This document shows, piece after piece, positions 8,041 to 15,570 of a DNA stretch of 64,000 bases. The stretch lies in assembly GCA_001552765.1 (NCBI GenBank), contig KQ959474.1:107518-171517 (forward strand), given 5' to 3'. A model generated the notes under the pieces. That model did no database searches. It saw only the letters and a program-made list of their open reading frames with translations, and had not been told where the DNA came from. This DNA is from Bacteroidales bacterium KA00344 (GTDB lineage: Bacteria > Bacteroidota > Bacteroidia > Bacteroidales > Bacteroidaceae). The position numbers and the translations under genes were made by a program. The stretch's first letter is position 1, and every line of letters starts with the position of its first letter.

Positions 8041-8436
8041 TTATTTTGCAGGTGCTGTAGGTGCTTTTGGGGCACTGGTTGGAGCCTTGGCGGCTGGAGC
8101 ATCCTGTTTAGCGGCACCTTCTGCTGGAGCGGCCTGAAATCCTTGAGTATTTGTTGGATTAGTCGTCTGTGTTTCTGTAGCCGTTCTTTCAAGCACGCTC
8201 TGGTCGGCAGATACCTGTGGAGCGGTGTAAGCACAAACGATACTGAAAATAACCATTAAGGCTGCAAGTCCCCAAGTGGCTTTTTCTACAAAGTCGGTGG
8301 TCTTGCGTACGCCCATGATGGCATTTGAAGAAGAGAAGTTGCTTGATAGACCGCCCCCCTTAGACTCCTGAATGAGTACGATGAGAATCATCAGTAGCGA
8401 CACCAGGACGATGAGAACTACAAAAAAAGTGTACAT
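8041..8436 (-). CDS. secG: Preprotein translocase subunit SecG
   Basis: A 131-residue protein with two transmembrane helices (about 3-22 and 55-75) joined by the SecG signature QESKGGGLSSNF. It is the accessory inner-membrane subunit of SecYEG and assists translocation. The C-terminal tail of about 55 residues is long for SecG and rich in Ala, Pro and Lys (APAAKAPTSAPKAP), a low-complexity extension seen in Bacteroidota. It is the last gene of the minus-strand cluster, 10 nt after the TPR gene. Confidence 0.92.
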   Translation of the reverse strand: MYTFFVVLIVLVSLLMILIVLIQESKGGGLSSNFSSSNAIMGVRKTTDFVEKATWGLAALMVIFSIVCAYTAPQVSADQSVLERTATETQTTNPTNTQGFQAAPAEGAAKQDAPAAKAPTSAPKAPTAPAK

Positions 8437-8446
8437 AATTCTTTAC

Positions 8447-9217
8447 TTATTTATTTTTATTATTTAATATCAATTTTTCCAAGAAACGTATTTGGTCTGC
8501 AAAGTAAGCACTTTTTTTTGGATAATTCAAATTTATACGCTGAATTATTTCAAGTGCTTTGTCATATCGACCTTGTTTGATATATATTTTGGCTAATGTC
8601 TCCGTAAAATAGCCTTCATTGCTTTCTTTTTGCTCATCTGATGTTGTTTCTTCAAGTACTGGAACATACTCAACCTCTTCTTTTAATTTGATTTTTTTAC
8701 TTTCATTATTTATGAAATTATCTATCAAATCCTGTCCTTTCAGCTGTGGCGTCAGGCTATTTTCTTCATTCTCTTCACTTTCTGTTTCCAACAGATATGA
8801 AACATAGTCTATAGCTGCATCGGCTGGGGTGGGGCGACGTTTGGTTTTTGTCTCCGGTTTGTCGTCTTCGGGAATAGAGTCGAGGAAATTATCGATAAGG
8901 GAAATTGTTCGATCTTGTTTTTCTGCGGCTTTTTCCCCCGCTTTCAACTGAGCTCCTTTGTTTTGAGGTGTTTCAGAGAGCTTGAATCTGTAGTGCGCGG
9001 CTTCCACCAAGTTAAAAATAACTTTTCGGTCAGTAATATATATTGCTGCACGCTTCAGTTCTTCATTGAACGTGGGGTCATGGAGAAGATAAAGATTTTG
9101 CAGGAGCAACAGTCTTGCTGTCTGGTAGTATGGGTATAGCGCCAACAGACTGCGGAGATCGTAAAGGGTCTCGCTGTCAAGCTGCTCCGGATGTTTGATA
9201 AGATTAGCTATATCCAT
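8447..9217 (-). CDS. TPR-containing protein of the lptE-secG cluster
   Basis: A 256-residue soluble protein without signal peptide. The C-terminus holds a recognisable TPR-like helix pair (TETLAKIYIKQGRYDKALEIIQRINLNYPKKSAYFADQIRFLEKLI); the N-terminus has a second helical region (DLRSLLALYPYYQTARLLLLQNL). The middle is charged and probably disordered. Homologues occupy the same place between lptE and secG in other Bacteroidota, from memory. No catalytic motif is visible; I infer a scaffold or adaptor role, possibly linked to envelope export because of its neighbours. Confidence 0.75.
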   Translation of the reverse strand: MDIANLIKHPEQLDSETLYDLRSLLALYPYYQTARLLLLQNLYLLHDPTFNEELKRAAIYITDRKVIFNLVEAAHYRFKLSETPQNKGAQLKAGEKAAEKQDRTISLIDNFLDSIPEDDKPETKTKRRPTPADAAIDYVSYLLETESEENEENSLTPQLKGQDLIDNFINNESKKIKLKEEVEYVPVLEETTSDEQKESNEGYFTETLAKIYIKQGRYDKALEIIQRINLNYPKKSAYFADQIRFLEKLILNNKNK

Positions 9218-9278
9218 TATTGTGTGATAGTTGTTGGTTGTGAGGTTTGGCGTTATATAGTCGAAGTCTCAGTTATGG

Positions 9279-9791
9279 TTACCAATTGGCTACTGTTGCA
9301 TTGAAAATCTGTTCGGTAAGATCCTTGCATATTTGTGTGACAAGTTCCTCTTGAACGCTGCTCAGACTCTGTGTTGTTTCGTAAGTCTGTGTTGCCGTGA
9401 ATGAACGCTCAAAGTCTTCGTTGTGATTGATGTTGTTTGTAAAGCGTACATTAACTGTTATCGACAGTTCGGTTTGAGCCGAATACCCTTCGCTGGAAAC
9501 AGATTTGTTACGTTGAGAGTATTGTGTAATTTCACCCTCGATAACCAAATCGCCATCACGTTTCACTTGAGTCAGACGTGTATGGTTGGCATATATGTCT
9601 TTAAGCTGGTTATTAAACAAGGGGGCCATTGGTCCCCACACGTAACTGCTTCGGATGGGGAAGTCGGCTATTTGTATGGTCTTGGTCTTAGTGTAGTCGA
9701 TGCTGGCTCCATTGAAACTGTAACTCACCTTGCAGGATATAAGCCACAGAGAAATGCACGATAAGCATATGCAACATAGCACCGTAAACAT
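9279..9791 (-). CDS. lptE: LPS-assembly lipoprotein LptE
   Basis: A 170-residue lipoprotein with signal peptide and lipobox LISC (about Cys 20) followed by KVSYSFNGASIDY, typical of Bacteroidota LptE. LptE plugs the LptD barrel and helps insert LPS in the outer membrane. Its core carries TIQIADFPIRSS and a FNNQLKDIY helix, as in the family. The open frame continues upstream into the sigma-54 activator gene; ATG 9791 is preferred since it gives a normal signal peptide, whereas ATG 9857 would overlap that gene by 20 nt and add 22 basic residues. The tight spacing suggests co-transcription with the activator. Confidence 0.8.
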   Translation of the reverse strand: MFTVLCCICLSCISLWLISCKVSYSFNGASIDYTKTKTIQIADFPIRSSYVWGPMAPLFNNQLKDIYANHTRLTQVKRDGDLVIEGEITQYSQRNKSVSSEGYSAQTELSITVNVRFTNNINHNEDFERSFTATQTYETTQSLSSVQEELVTQICKDLTEQIFNATVANW

Positions 9792-9837
9792 CCGGTGCCT
9801 CTTGATGCCTGTTTTTTTTGCAAATGAGGCAGAGACT

Positions 9838-11091
9838 TTATTTCTTGTCCAGACCATACTGCTTGATTCTTCTGTAAAGTGTGCGGTCGGAAATACCCAA
9901 CTCCTGAGCAGCTTTTTTCCTGTTTCCTCCGTTTCTTTCCAATGCTTTCTCCACCAATTTCCGTCCAATGTCATTCAAATTGAGACTTTCCGGCTCGTTT
10001 TTAATTTCCTCTGCTTCTACTTCTATAGCAGAAGGATGTGCCAAGTTTGCTATGGGATGTGGCTCATTGGTTTTTGTAGGCAGTTGAGTGGCTTCGGCCT
10101 CTATAAACTTATTGTTTTGATAGGCAATGGTCTCATTCAGCTTGTGCGTGTCGTTCAACTGCTCTCGCAAGTTATTTAAATCGCGTCTCAAGTCAGAGAC
10201 GTTGCCCCTAAGTTCATATAGAATCTTGTAGAGTATTTCTCGTTCGCTCTCATAGGAGTGACGTCCGGGCCGATTGATTGTAGCCAATTGGGTGCTTTCA
10301 GGATCGACGGGAATGTAGTGCTTGAGGTGTTCTGCGTCTAATTCCCTCGTCTCGCTGAGGACAGACATCTGTTCAGTAATGTTTTTCAACTGCCTAACGT
10401 TGCCCGGCCATTTGTATTTAAGGAGCACCTTCTTGGCATCTTCGGTGAGTGTAACCTTCGGTATGCGATACTTTTCTGCCATTTGCATGGCAAAAAGGCG
10501 GAATAGCAGAACGATGTCGTTGCCACGATCGCGCAGCGGAGGCATTTGTATTGGGATGGTGTTGAGCCGATAGTACAGGTCTTCGCGAAATCTGCCTTCT
10601 GATATTGCTTTACGCATATTGATGTTAGTAGCGGCTACAATGCGCACGTCGGTCTTGCGAATTTCCTGTCCTCCCACACGGATATATTCGCCTGTTTCCA
10701 ATACTCTAAGCAGACGCGCCTGTGTGGCAATGGGCAACTCTCCAACCTCATCAAGGAAAATCGTTCCCTTATTGGCCACCCCAAAATAACCTTCGCTTTC
10801 GCCAATTGCTCCGGTGAAAGCTCCTTTCTCGTGGCCAAACAGCTCACTGTCAATAGTTCCTTCGGGAATGGAGCCACAGTTGATGGCAAAATACTTTTCG
10901 CGTCTGCGTGGTGAGTTGTCATGAATCACACGCGGAATAATTTCCTTGCCGACGCCACTTTCCCCAATGATGAGGACACTGAGGTCGGTAGGAGCCACCT
11001 GCATGGCAACGTCGAGCGCACGATTGAGCCCGGCATAGTTACCAACAATGTTGTAACGTTGTTTTAATTTTTGCAGTTCCGATGTATTCAT
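9838..11091 (-). CDS. Sigma-54 interaction AAA+ transcriptional activator
   Basis: A 417-residue bacterial enhancer-binding protein lacking any N-terminal sensory or receiver domain. The AAA+ domain starts almost at once: Walker A GESGVGKE (43-50), the sigma-54 contact loop GAFTGA (90-95), Walker B IFLDEVGE (about 111-118), and arginine-finger region FREDLYYRL. After a linker of about 100 residues a Fis-type HTH (NRKKAAQELGISDRTLYRRIKQYG) ends the protein. Without a regulatory domain it should be constitutively competent or controlled by a partner or its level. It sits upstream of lptE, an arrangement I know from other Bacteroidota. Its -7 box lies 7 nt before the ATG. Confidence 0.9.
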   Translation of the reverse strand: MNTSELQKLKQRYNIVGNYAGLNRALDVAMQVAPTDLSVLIIGESGVGKEIIPRVIHDNSPRRREKYFAINCGSIPEGTIDSELFGHEKGAFTGAIGESEGYFGVANKGTIFLDEVGELPIATQARLLRVLETGEYIRVGGQEIRKTDVRIVAATNINMRKAISEGRFREDLYYRLNTIPIQMPPLRDRGNDIVLLFRLFAMQMAEKYRIPKVTLTEDAKKVLLKYKWPGNVRQLKNITEQMSVLSETRELDAEHLKHYIPVDPESTQLATINRPGRHSYESEREILYKILYELRGNVSDLRRDLNNLREQLNDTHKLNETIAYQNNKFIEAEATQLPTKTNEPHPIANLAHPSAIEVEAEEIKNEPESLNLNDIGRKLVEKALERNGGNRKKAAQELGISDRTLYRRIKQYGLDKK

Positions 11092-11098
11092 TGGATGA

Positions 11099-11106
11099 CA
11101 AAATTA
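11099..11106 (-). promoter_or_regulatory. -7 box abutting the sigma-54 activator start
   Basis: TAATTTTG on the minus strand, followed by only 7 nt before the ATG at 11091; a TTTG lies 22 nt upstream. A start site at the usual distance would fall at the start codon, suggesting a leaderless mRNA. Confidence 0.5.
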
Positions 11107-11212
11107 CATAATTTATTCGAGATTGCTGCAAATATGGCAGAAAAAGATGGTTAAATATCGTTGAGGAAGCTATTTTTAAACATTGGAATTCTATGGGGAG
11201 GTACCTTGCTTT

Positions 11213-12220
11213 TCAATTCCGCTTTCCAATATTGATGAACAGGAGTCCGATTCCTGTCCATATCAACTCTCGAATACGAACAATGAGGGCCACAAAAATT
11301 CCTCCACTGGCACTGATACCCAATGTGGTGGTAGACATCAGGAAGCCTCCCTCTCGTCCTCCCAACTGTAGGGGCATGAAGAATAATAGGTTGGCAAAGA
11401 GTGAAGTAAATGCCAGCACAAAAATGCAGTTAAGATAATTAACGCTGGGCATGATGACCAGCAGAATGAAGAAAATCTCCAATGCGGAGCACACGCGACA
11501 CATGATTTCGAGCAGCACGGCACCAATGAAATTATGCGGATTTTGCTGGTGCAGTGCTGCTATTTGATGGTCAATTGTGTTTAATTGCTCACGATGTTTG
11601 TCCACAAAAGGACGTGCCCATTTTTTAACAAAAGGTATGTGTCGTAGAATGTTCATCATGCGATTGGCCAGTCCCTTGCGATATCCGGCAATGAAAAACC
11701 AAATACCAAGAATGCTGAAACCTATCGTGGCAGTCAACATAATGACTAAGACAAAGTTTACAGGATGGATGAAAACAAAAAGAATGGCGGATATGAGCCA
11801 AAACCAGAAATGGCTGAAAATGTGGGTCATGGCATAGAGAATAACCGAAGAAGATGCCCTTTCCGTTCCGATTTTGGGCGCTAGCTCCATCACTCTATAT
11901 GGCTCGCCGCCCATCAAGCCACCCGGTGTGGCGTAGTTGAGGGCGAATCCGGAAACGGTGATTTTGTAAAGCCATCCAAACGGAATCTTCTTTGTCGGTA
12001 CTCCATCTGCTATCAGCTCACTGCACACACCCTTGATGATGAGGTACCAGGCGGCAGTATTGAATATATACAGAAAGGCCCACAAGGCGACAACGGCAAA
12101 AAACCAATAGCCGGCGTGTTGTAATCCCTGCCACACCTGTGCAAAATCGAGTTGGGTGACCATGATAATGAGCACCAACAATCCGAATATGAAAAAGCCG
12201 TTCTGATATTTTTTTTTCAT
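11213..12220 (-). CDS. YbhN/AglD-like integral membrane protein (LPG synthase TM family)
   Basis: A 335-residue polytopic membrane protein, about eight transmembrane segments. It matches the lysylphosphatidylglycerol synthase TM/UPF0104 family: [22 protein letters not shown] is the characteristic segment, and the C-terminal half has [15 protein letters not shown]. It lacks the soluble aminoacyl-transfer domain of MprF, so it would only flip or move a lipid. Members are proposed lipid or glycolipid flippases. It lies 12 nt behind pdxA in the rlmN-DUF4837-pdxA run, with a 121-nt gap before the next gene. Confidence 0.8.
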   Translation of the reverse strand: MKKKYQNGFFIFGLLVLIIMVTQLDFAQVWQGLQHAGYWFFAVVALWAFLYIFNTAAWYLIIKGVCSELIADGVPTKKIPFGWLYKITVSGFALNYATPGGLMGGEPYRVMELAPKIGTERASSSVILYAMTHIFSHFWFWLISAILFVFIHPVNFVLVIMLTATIGFSILGIWFFIAGYRKGLANRMMNILRHIPFVKKWARPFVDKHREQLNTIDHQIAALHQQNPHNFIGAVLLEIMCRVCSALEIFFILLVIMPSVNYLNCIFVLAFTSLFANLLFFMPLQLGGREGGFLMSTTTLGISASGGIFVALIVRIRELIWTGIGLLFINIGKRN

Positions 12221-12232
12221 CGTGCTGTACGA

Positions 12233-13357
12233 TTAGTCTTTTTTTTGACGCTCCTTGTTAGCTTTATCGTGCTTCTTTGGAATCGAAAATCTCACTTTCT
12301 CACTGTCGTCCTTGCGCTCATGATAGAGCTTGGGCAGTGGATGGGCGAGTGGCTCGTCGTAGTTGTTGCGGTTGCGAAAACCATCTATGGCTTGGTAGAT
12401 GGCATAGCGGAGAGGTACCTCGTCTGCCACACCTTGCCCTGCGATGTCATACCCCGGTCCTACGTCCGGAGTTGTACTGATGAGCGGCAATCCACCAAAA
12501 TAATGAACGTTGTTTTCAGGCGACAGAGCTTTGAAGGGAGCCACGCCTTGATCGTGATACATGGCCAGTACGCCATCGAACGCTTCGTATTCACCGGTCC
12601 CAAAGAAGTCGTCTACCTGATAGGGCCCGAATACGCTTACCCCCACGTCTGCCAGCTTTTGAACAGCTGGAATAATGGCATCTGTTTCCTCTTTGCCGGG
12701 ATGGTCTTCGCTGTCGTTGGGATTGAGCGCAAGAATGGCAATACGTGGATTGGAGATGCGCATGTCGCGTCGTAGGGTAGTGAAAAATGAGGCCACCTTT
12801 TCTATAATGCCTTCCGGTGTAATGTTTTTGGCTACGTCTTTCAACGCAATGTTATCGGTCATCATGGCCATACGCATCCATTCGTTCATCAGAATATCAA
12901 TGCCTTTATGACCGTTACCAACACTTGTTTCAATATATCTGGAAGTGCAGGGGATTGGATAACCGTTGATTTCAAGATTGTTATCATTGGCGGGGGTAGT
13001 CACCAGCACGTCAAACAGCCCTTCCTTGTAATCAATGAGAGCCTTGTCGAGTGCTTTCACTGCAGCATGGTTGGCTTCCTCAGAAGGCGTCCCAAACTCT
13101 ACTTTGATCTCCTCGTCAAACACGGGTAGCATATTGATGCGTCCATCCTCAGCCTCTGTGGCAGCATTAATGATGCTGAAGTTGGCCTCTATTTCCAGCG
13201 CATTGCGATGGTATGTGGCCACTTTGGGAGAGCCGTATATGATAGGTGTGCAAATTTCCAGCATAGCTGGGTCTGCAAAGGTCTTGAAAATCATTTCATA
13301 TCCAATGCCGTTGGTGTCTCCGTGGGTAATGGCCACGCGAATCATTTTATTGTTCAT
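12233..13357 (-). CDS. pdxA: PdxA-family protein with degenerate active site
   Basis: A 374-residue full-length member of the 4-hydroxythreonine-4-phosphate dehydrogenase family: ITHGDTNGIGYE and IIYGSPKVATYHRNAL at the N-terminus, AMYHDQGVAPFKAL (267-276) and DIAGQGVADE near the end. Active PdxA binds a divalent metal with three His. Only the YHDQ His is present here. The usual GHTE is CTSR (137-140), the HHD/HRxL region is LRRD (195-198), NPHAGDGG is NPNDSEDHPG (212-221) and RTSxxHGT is STTPDVGP (294-301). The frame is intact, so it is either a pseudoenzyme or an enzyme with changed specificity. It is translationally close to DUF4837 (7 nt) and the YbhN-like gene (12 nt). Confidence 0.85.
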   Translation of the reverse strand: MNNKMIRVAITHGDTNGIGYEMIFKTFADPAMLEICTPIIYGSPKVATYHRNALEIEANFSIINAATEAEDGRINMLPVFDEEIKVEFGTPSEEANHAAVKALDKALIDYKEGLFDVLVTTPANDNNLEINGYPIPCTSRYIETSVGNGHKGIDILMNEWMRMAMMTDNIALKDVAKNITPEGIIEKVASFFTTLRRDMRISNPRIAILALNPNDSEDHPGKEETDAIIPAVQKLADVGVSVFGPYQVDDFFGTGEYEAFDGVLAMYHDQGVAPFKALSPENNVHYFGGLPLISTTPDVGPGYDIAGQGVADEVPLRYAIYQAIDGFRNRNNYDEPLAHPLPKLYHERKDDSEKVRFSIPKKHDKANKERQKKD

Positions 13358-13364
13358 CTGTATA

Positions 13365-14306
13365 TTATTTTAATGTATATAGAGCGGCTTCGATTTGCCG
13401 CAACTTGTTTCTTTTTTTCATTCCCGGTGCAAATACGAATGCTTCGACGGTGAGGTCTCCTATGCTGTGGCTTACGAACGGTCCACCCATCTCGTCTCCT
13501 TCCATCTCCCAGAGTCCTCGATAAATGGTTATTTCCCGTCCTTTTTCTTTGATTCTAACTCCTCTTACTGTTTTCAACACGGTTTTCATGTGCATGGCAT
13601 CGGTCTCGCCCTTGATGTTTTTCCGCATTACGCTGTCTCGATTTGCCACGAATTCATGTGTGCTCTTGGCCGTTCGCGAGCGATAAACCACAATGTTCTG
13701 CATTCCTGTCGGCGAATTGTTGCTCAGCCATACGAAATCTTTTCCCTCTTTTGTGGACAGCATGTCCATAGGAATCCATAGGCTATGACCAAACTTTTCT
13801 TGTATCGTGTGCTCTGCCTTTGCATTGCGTTGATGCTCCAATTGCAGGAGGGTTGCGTTTGTTTCGGCTCTTTTCAGGAGTGTGAGTAGGCTTTTGCCTT
13901 GTGCGTTCAAATCCTCTCGTAGAGATTTTCTTGATGGCGCACTGATGTGAATCACCATTTGCGGTTGGGCATAGACGTTTTTTTCGTAGCGTATGCGCGT
14001 AGTGGTATAGAGGTCGGGATTGATGCTCACCGTTACGAGGTTGCGTGCCAATTTCAGTGTTGCATTGAGTTGGGAACTGGCTATGCTCGACACGTCAAAT
14101 TCCGGCTCATGCTGTGGCAATCCTTCAACATCGGCTTCAAGAACATTTCTTATGATGTCGTCAGTGTCGCCAACCACCAACACTTCGTAGAGTCTTCCTC
14201 CCGACTTGGGCAGTATGCCTTGTTTCTCGTTGCACGCTGTCATGACAATGACGGTGCTAACTATGCCCCATGTAACTGCTAAGCGACTCCACCTCCACCT
14301 TCGCAT
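13365..14306 (-). CDS. DUF4837-family lipoprotein
   Basis: A 313-residue lipoprotein with basic N-terminus and lipobox MTAC (about Cys 25). The body matches DUF4837, a Bacteroidota family of unknown function: GRLYEVLVVGDTDDIIRNVLEAD after the signal, INPDLYTTTRIRYEKNVYAQPQMVIHISAP in the middle, and IYRGLWEMEGDEMGGPFVSH near the end. The gene lies 3 nt after rlmN and 7 nt before pdxA, an order that is conserved in relatives as far as I recall. Periplasmic face of a membrane is likely; no catalytic residues are recognisable. Confidence 0.85.
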   Translation of the reverse strand: MRRWRWSRLAVTWGIVSTVIVMTACNEKQGILPKSGGRLYEVLVVGDTDDIIRNVLEADVEGLPQHEPEFDVSSIASSQLNATLKLARNLVTVSINPDLYTTTRIRYEKNVYAQPQMVIHISAPSRKSLREDLNAQGKSLLTLLKRAETNATLLQLEHQRNAKAEHTIQEKFGHSLWIPMDMLSTKEGKDFVWLSNNSPTGMQNIVVYRSRTAKSTHEFVANRDSVMRKNIKGETDAMHMKTVLKTVRGVRIKEKGREITIYRGLWEMEGDEMGGPFVSHSIGDLTVEAFVFAPGMKKRNKLRQIEAALYTLK

Positions 14307-14309
14307 GGT

Positions 14310-15389
14310 TTACCTCCGACCTTCTTCGGCCGTCTTTTTCGATGTACTCAGCAATCCACAGGCAGCGTCAATATCCTGTCCCCGGCTCGCCCGTATTGTC
14401 GCAAAGATGCCGTGTGCCGTGAGATAATCGCGGAAACTCTCCATCTTCTTATCGTCGGTAGGATGCAGGTTCACGTTCGGGATCTTGTGGAAACGAATGA
14501 GATTGACGCGGCAGAACAGCCCCTGCAGCAGTTTGACAATTTGCCGTGCATGGGTCAGCGAGTCGTTCACGCCCCCAAACATGATGTATTCGAACGACAG
14601 GCGCCGCTGGTGAGAAAAGTCGTAGTTGCGCAGCAAGTCTGCAATCTCCTCTATGGGGGTAATTCGCTCTATGGGCATCAGTTCTGCCCGCTGTTCGTGA
14701 ATGGGCGAATGAAGGCTCACTGCTACGTGGCAACTGCTCTCTTCGAGAAATTGTCTCAGTTTGTCTTTGATGCCGATGGTGCTCACTGTGATGCGCTTCG
14801 GACTCCATGCATATCCATACGGAGCAGTGAGAATTTCTGTCGATCGCAACACATTGTCAAGGTTATCCATGGGTTCTCCTTGTCCCATAAACACAATGTT
14901 GGTGAGTTTCTCGCGTTCGGGCAGACTGTAAATCTGATTGAGGATGTCGGCTGCCGAGAGATAGCCCTCAAACCCCTGTTTACCGGTTTGGCAAAAAAGA
15001 CAATTCATCTTGCAGCCCACTTCGCACGATACACACAGCGTGGCGCGGTCGTCATCGGGTATGTACACAGTTTCCACAAACTTGGGTTGCCTCTTTGCAG
15101 GGGCTTCTTCTCCCTCCTTGTATGCGGTGGTACGCACTGGAAACAGATATTTGATGGTGCCGTCTTTAGAGAGTTGAGCGTCTATGGGGTCGGCACAGCC
15201 TATCTCGTATTTCTCGGCCAGACGCGCACGGTTAGCCTTGGAGATGTTGGTCATCTCGTCTATCGAGCGCACGTGTTGCTCATACATCCACTTCGCCATC
15301 TGGTCGCCCGTGAAACCGGGCATGCCCAGGGATTTCGCAACAGCCTTGAGTTCGGCAGGCGTCATGCCAAGTAATATTTTTTTGTTCAT
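14310..15389 (-). CDS. rlmN: 23S rRNA/tRNA adenine-C2 methyltransferase RlmN
   Basis: A 359-residue radical SAM enzyme that methylates A2503 of 23S rRNA and A37 of some tRNAs at C2. The cluster motif is CKMNCLFC (CxxxCxxC) inside CVSCEVGCKMNCLFCQTG. Other family blocks are VFMGQGEPMDN, VSTIGI, VSLHSP and the C-terminal ACGLL with the methyl-carrier Cys. Two additional Cys near the cluster (CVSCEVGC) are unusual. I start at MNKKILLGMT (15389), because an upstream ATG at 15404 lies above the -7 box TATCTTTG (15394-15401). Only 4 nt separate that box from the ATG, so the transcript may be leaderless. First gene of the minus-strand cluster. Confidence 0.93.
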   Translation of the reverse strand: MNKKILLGMTPAELKAVAKSLGMPGFTGDQMAKWMYEQHVRSIDEMTNISKANRARLAEKYEIGCADPIDAQLSKDGTIKYLFPVRTTAYKEGEEAPAKRQPKFVETVYIPDDDRATLCVSCEVGCKMNCLFCQTGKQGFEGYLSAADILNQIYSLPEREKLTNIVFMGQGEPMDNLDNVLRSTEILTAPYGYAWSPKRITVSTIGIKDKLRQFLEESSCHVAVSLHSPIHEQRAELMPIERITPIEEIADLLRNYDFSHQRRLSFEYIMFGGVNDSLTHARQIVKLLQGLFCRVNLIRFHKIPNVNLHPTDDKKMESFRDYLTAHGIFATIRASRGQDIDAACGLLSTSKKTAEEGRR

Positions 15390-15393
15390 ATTG

Positions 15394-15401
15394 CAAAGAT
15401 A
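15394..15401 (-). promoter_or_regulatory. -7 box abutting rlmN start
   Basis: TATCTTTG on the minus strand, 4 nt before the rlmN ATG. No exact TTTG at -33. It could drive the whole rlmN-DUF4837-pdxA run. Confidence 0.45.
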
Positions 15402-15444
15402 CAAACTTTTTGAGTAAAGTATGCGGATTATGCCCTAAAATCGC

Positions 15445-15452
15445 TATCTTTG
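15445..15452 (+). promoter_or_regulatory. -7 box for SpoIID-like gene
   Basis: TATCTTTG on the plus strand, divergent from the rlmN box about 50 nt away. It implies a leader of about 110 nt before the ATG at 15571. Confidence 0.45.
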
Positions 15453-15570
15453 CATAGTTTTTCACCTGCTCTATTGTCATGAAGAAGACAATGGGTAGCC
15501 TTTTGCCCACATGGCAGAGGTGTCATTATTTTTACAGTACGTAGGTGAGCAAATTATAACAAAGGGAACA

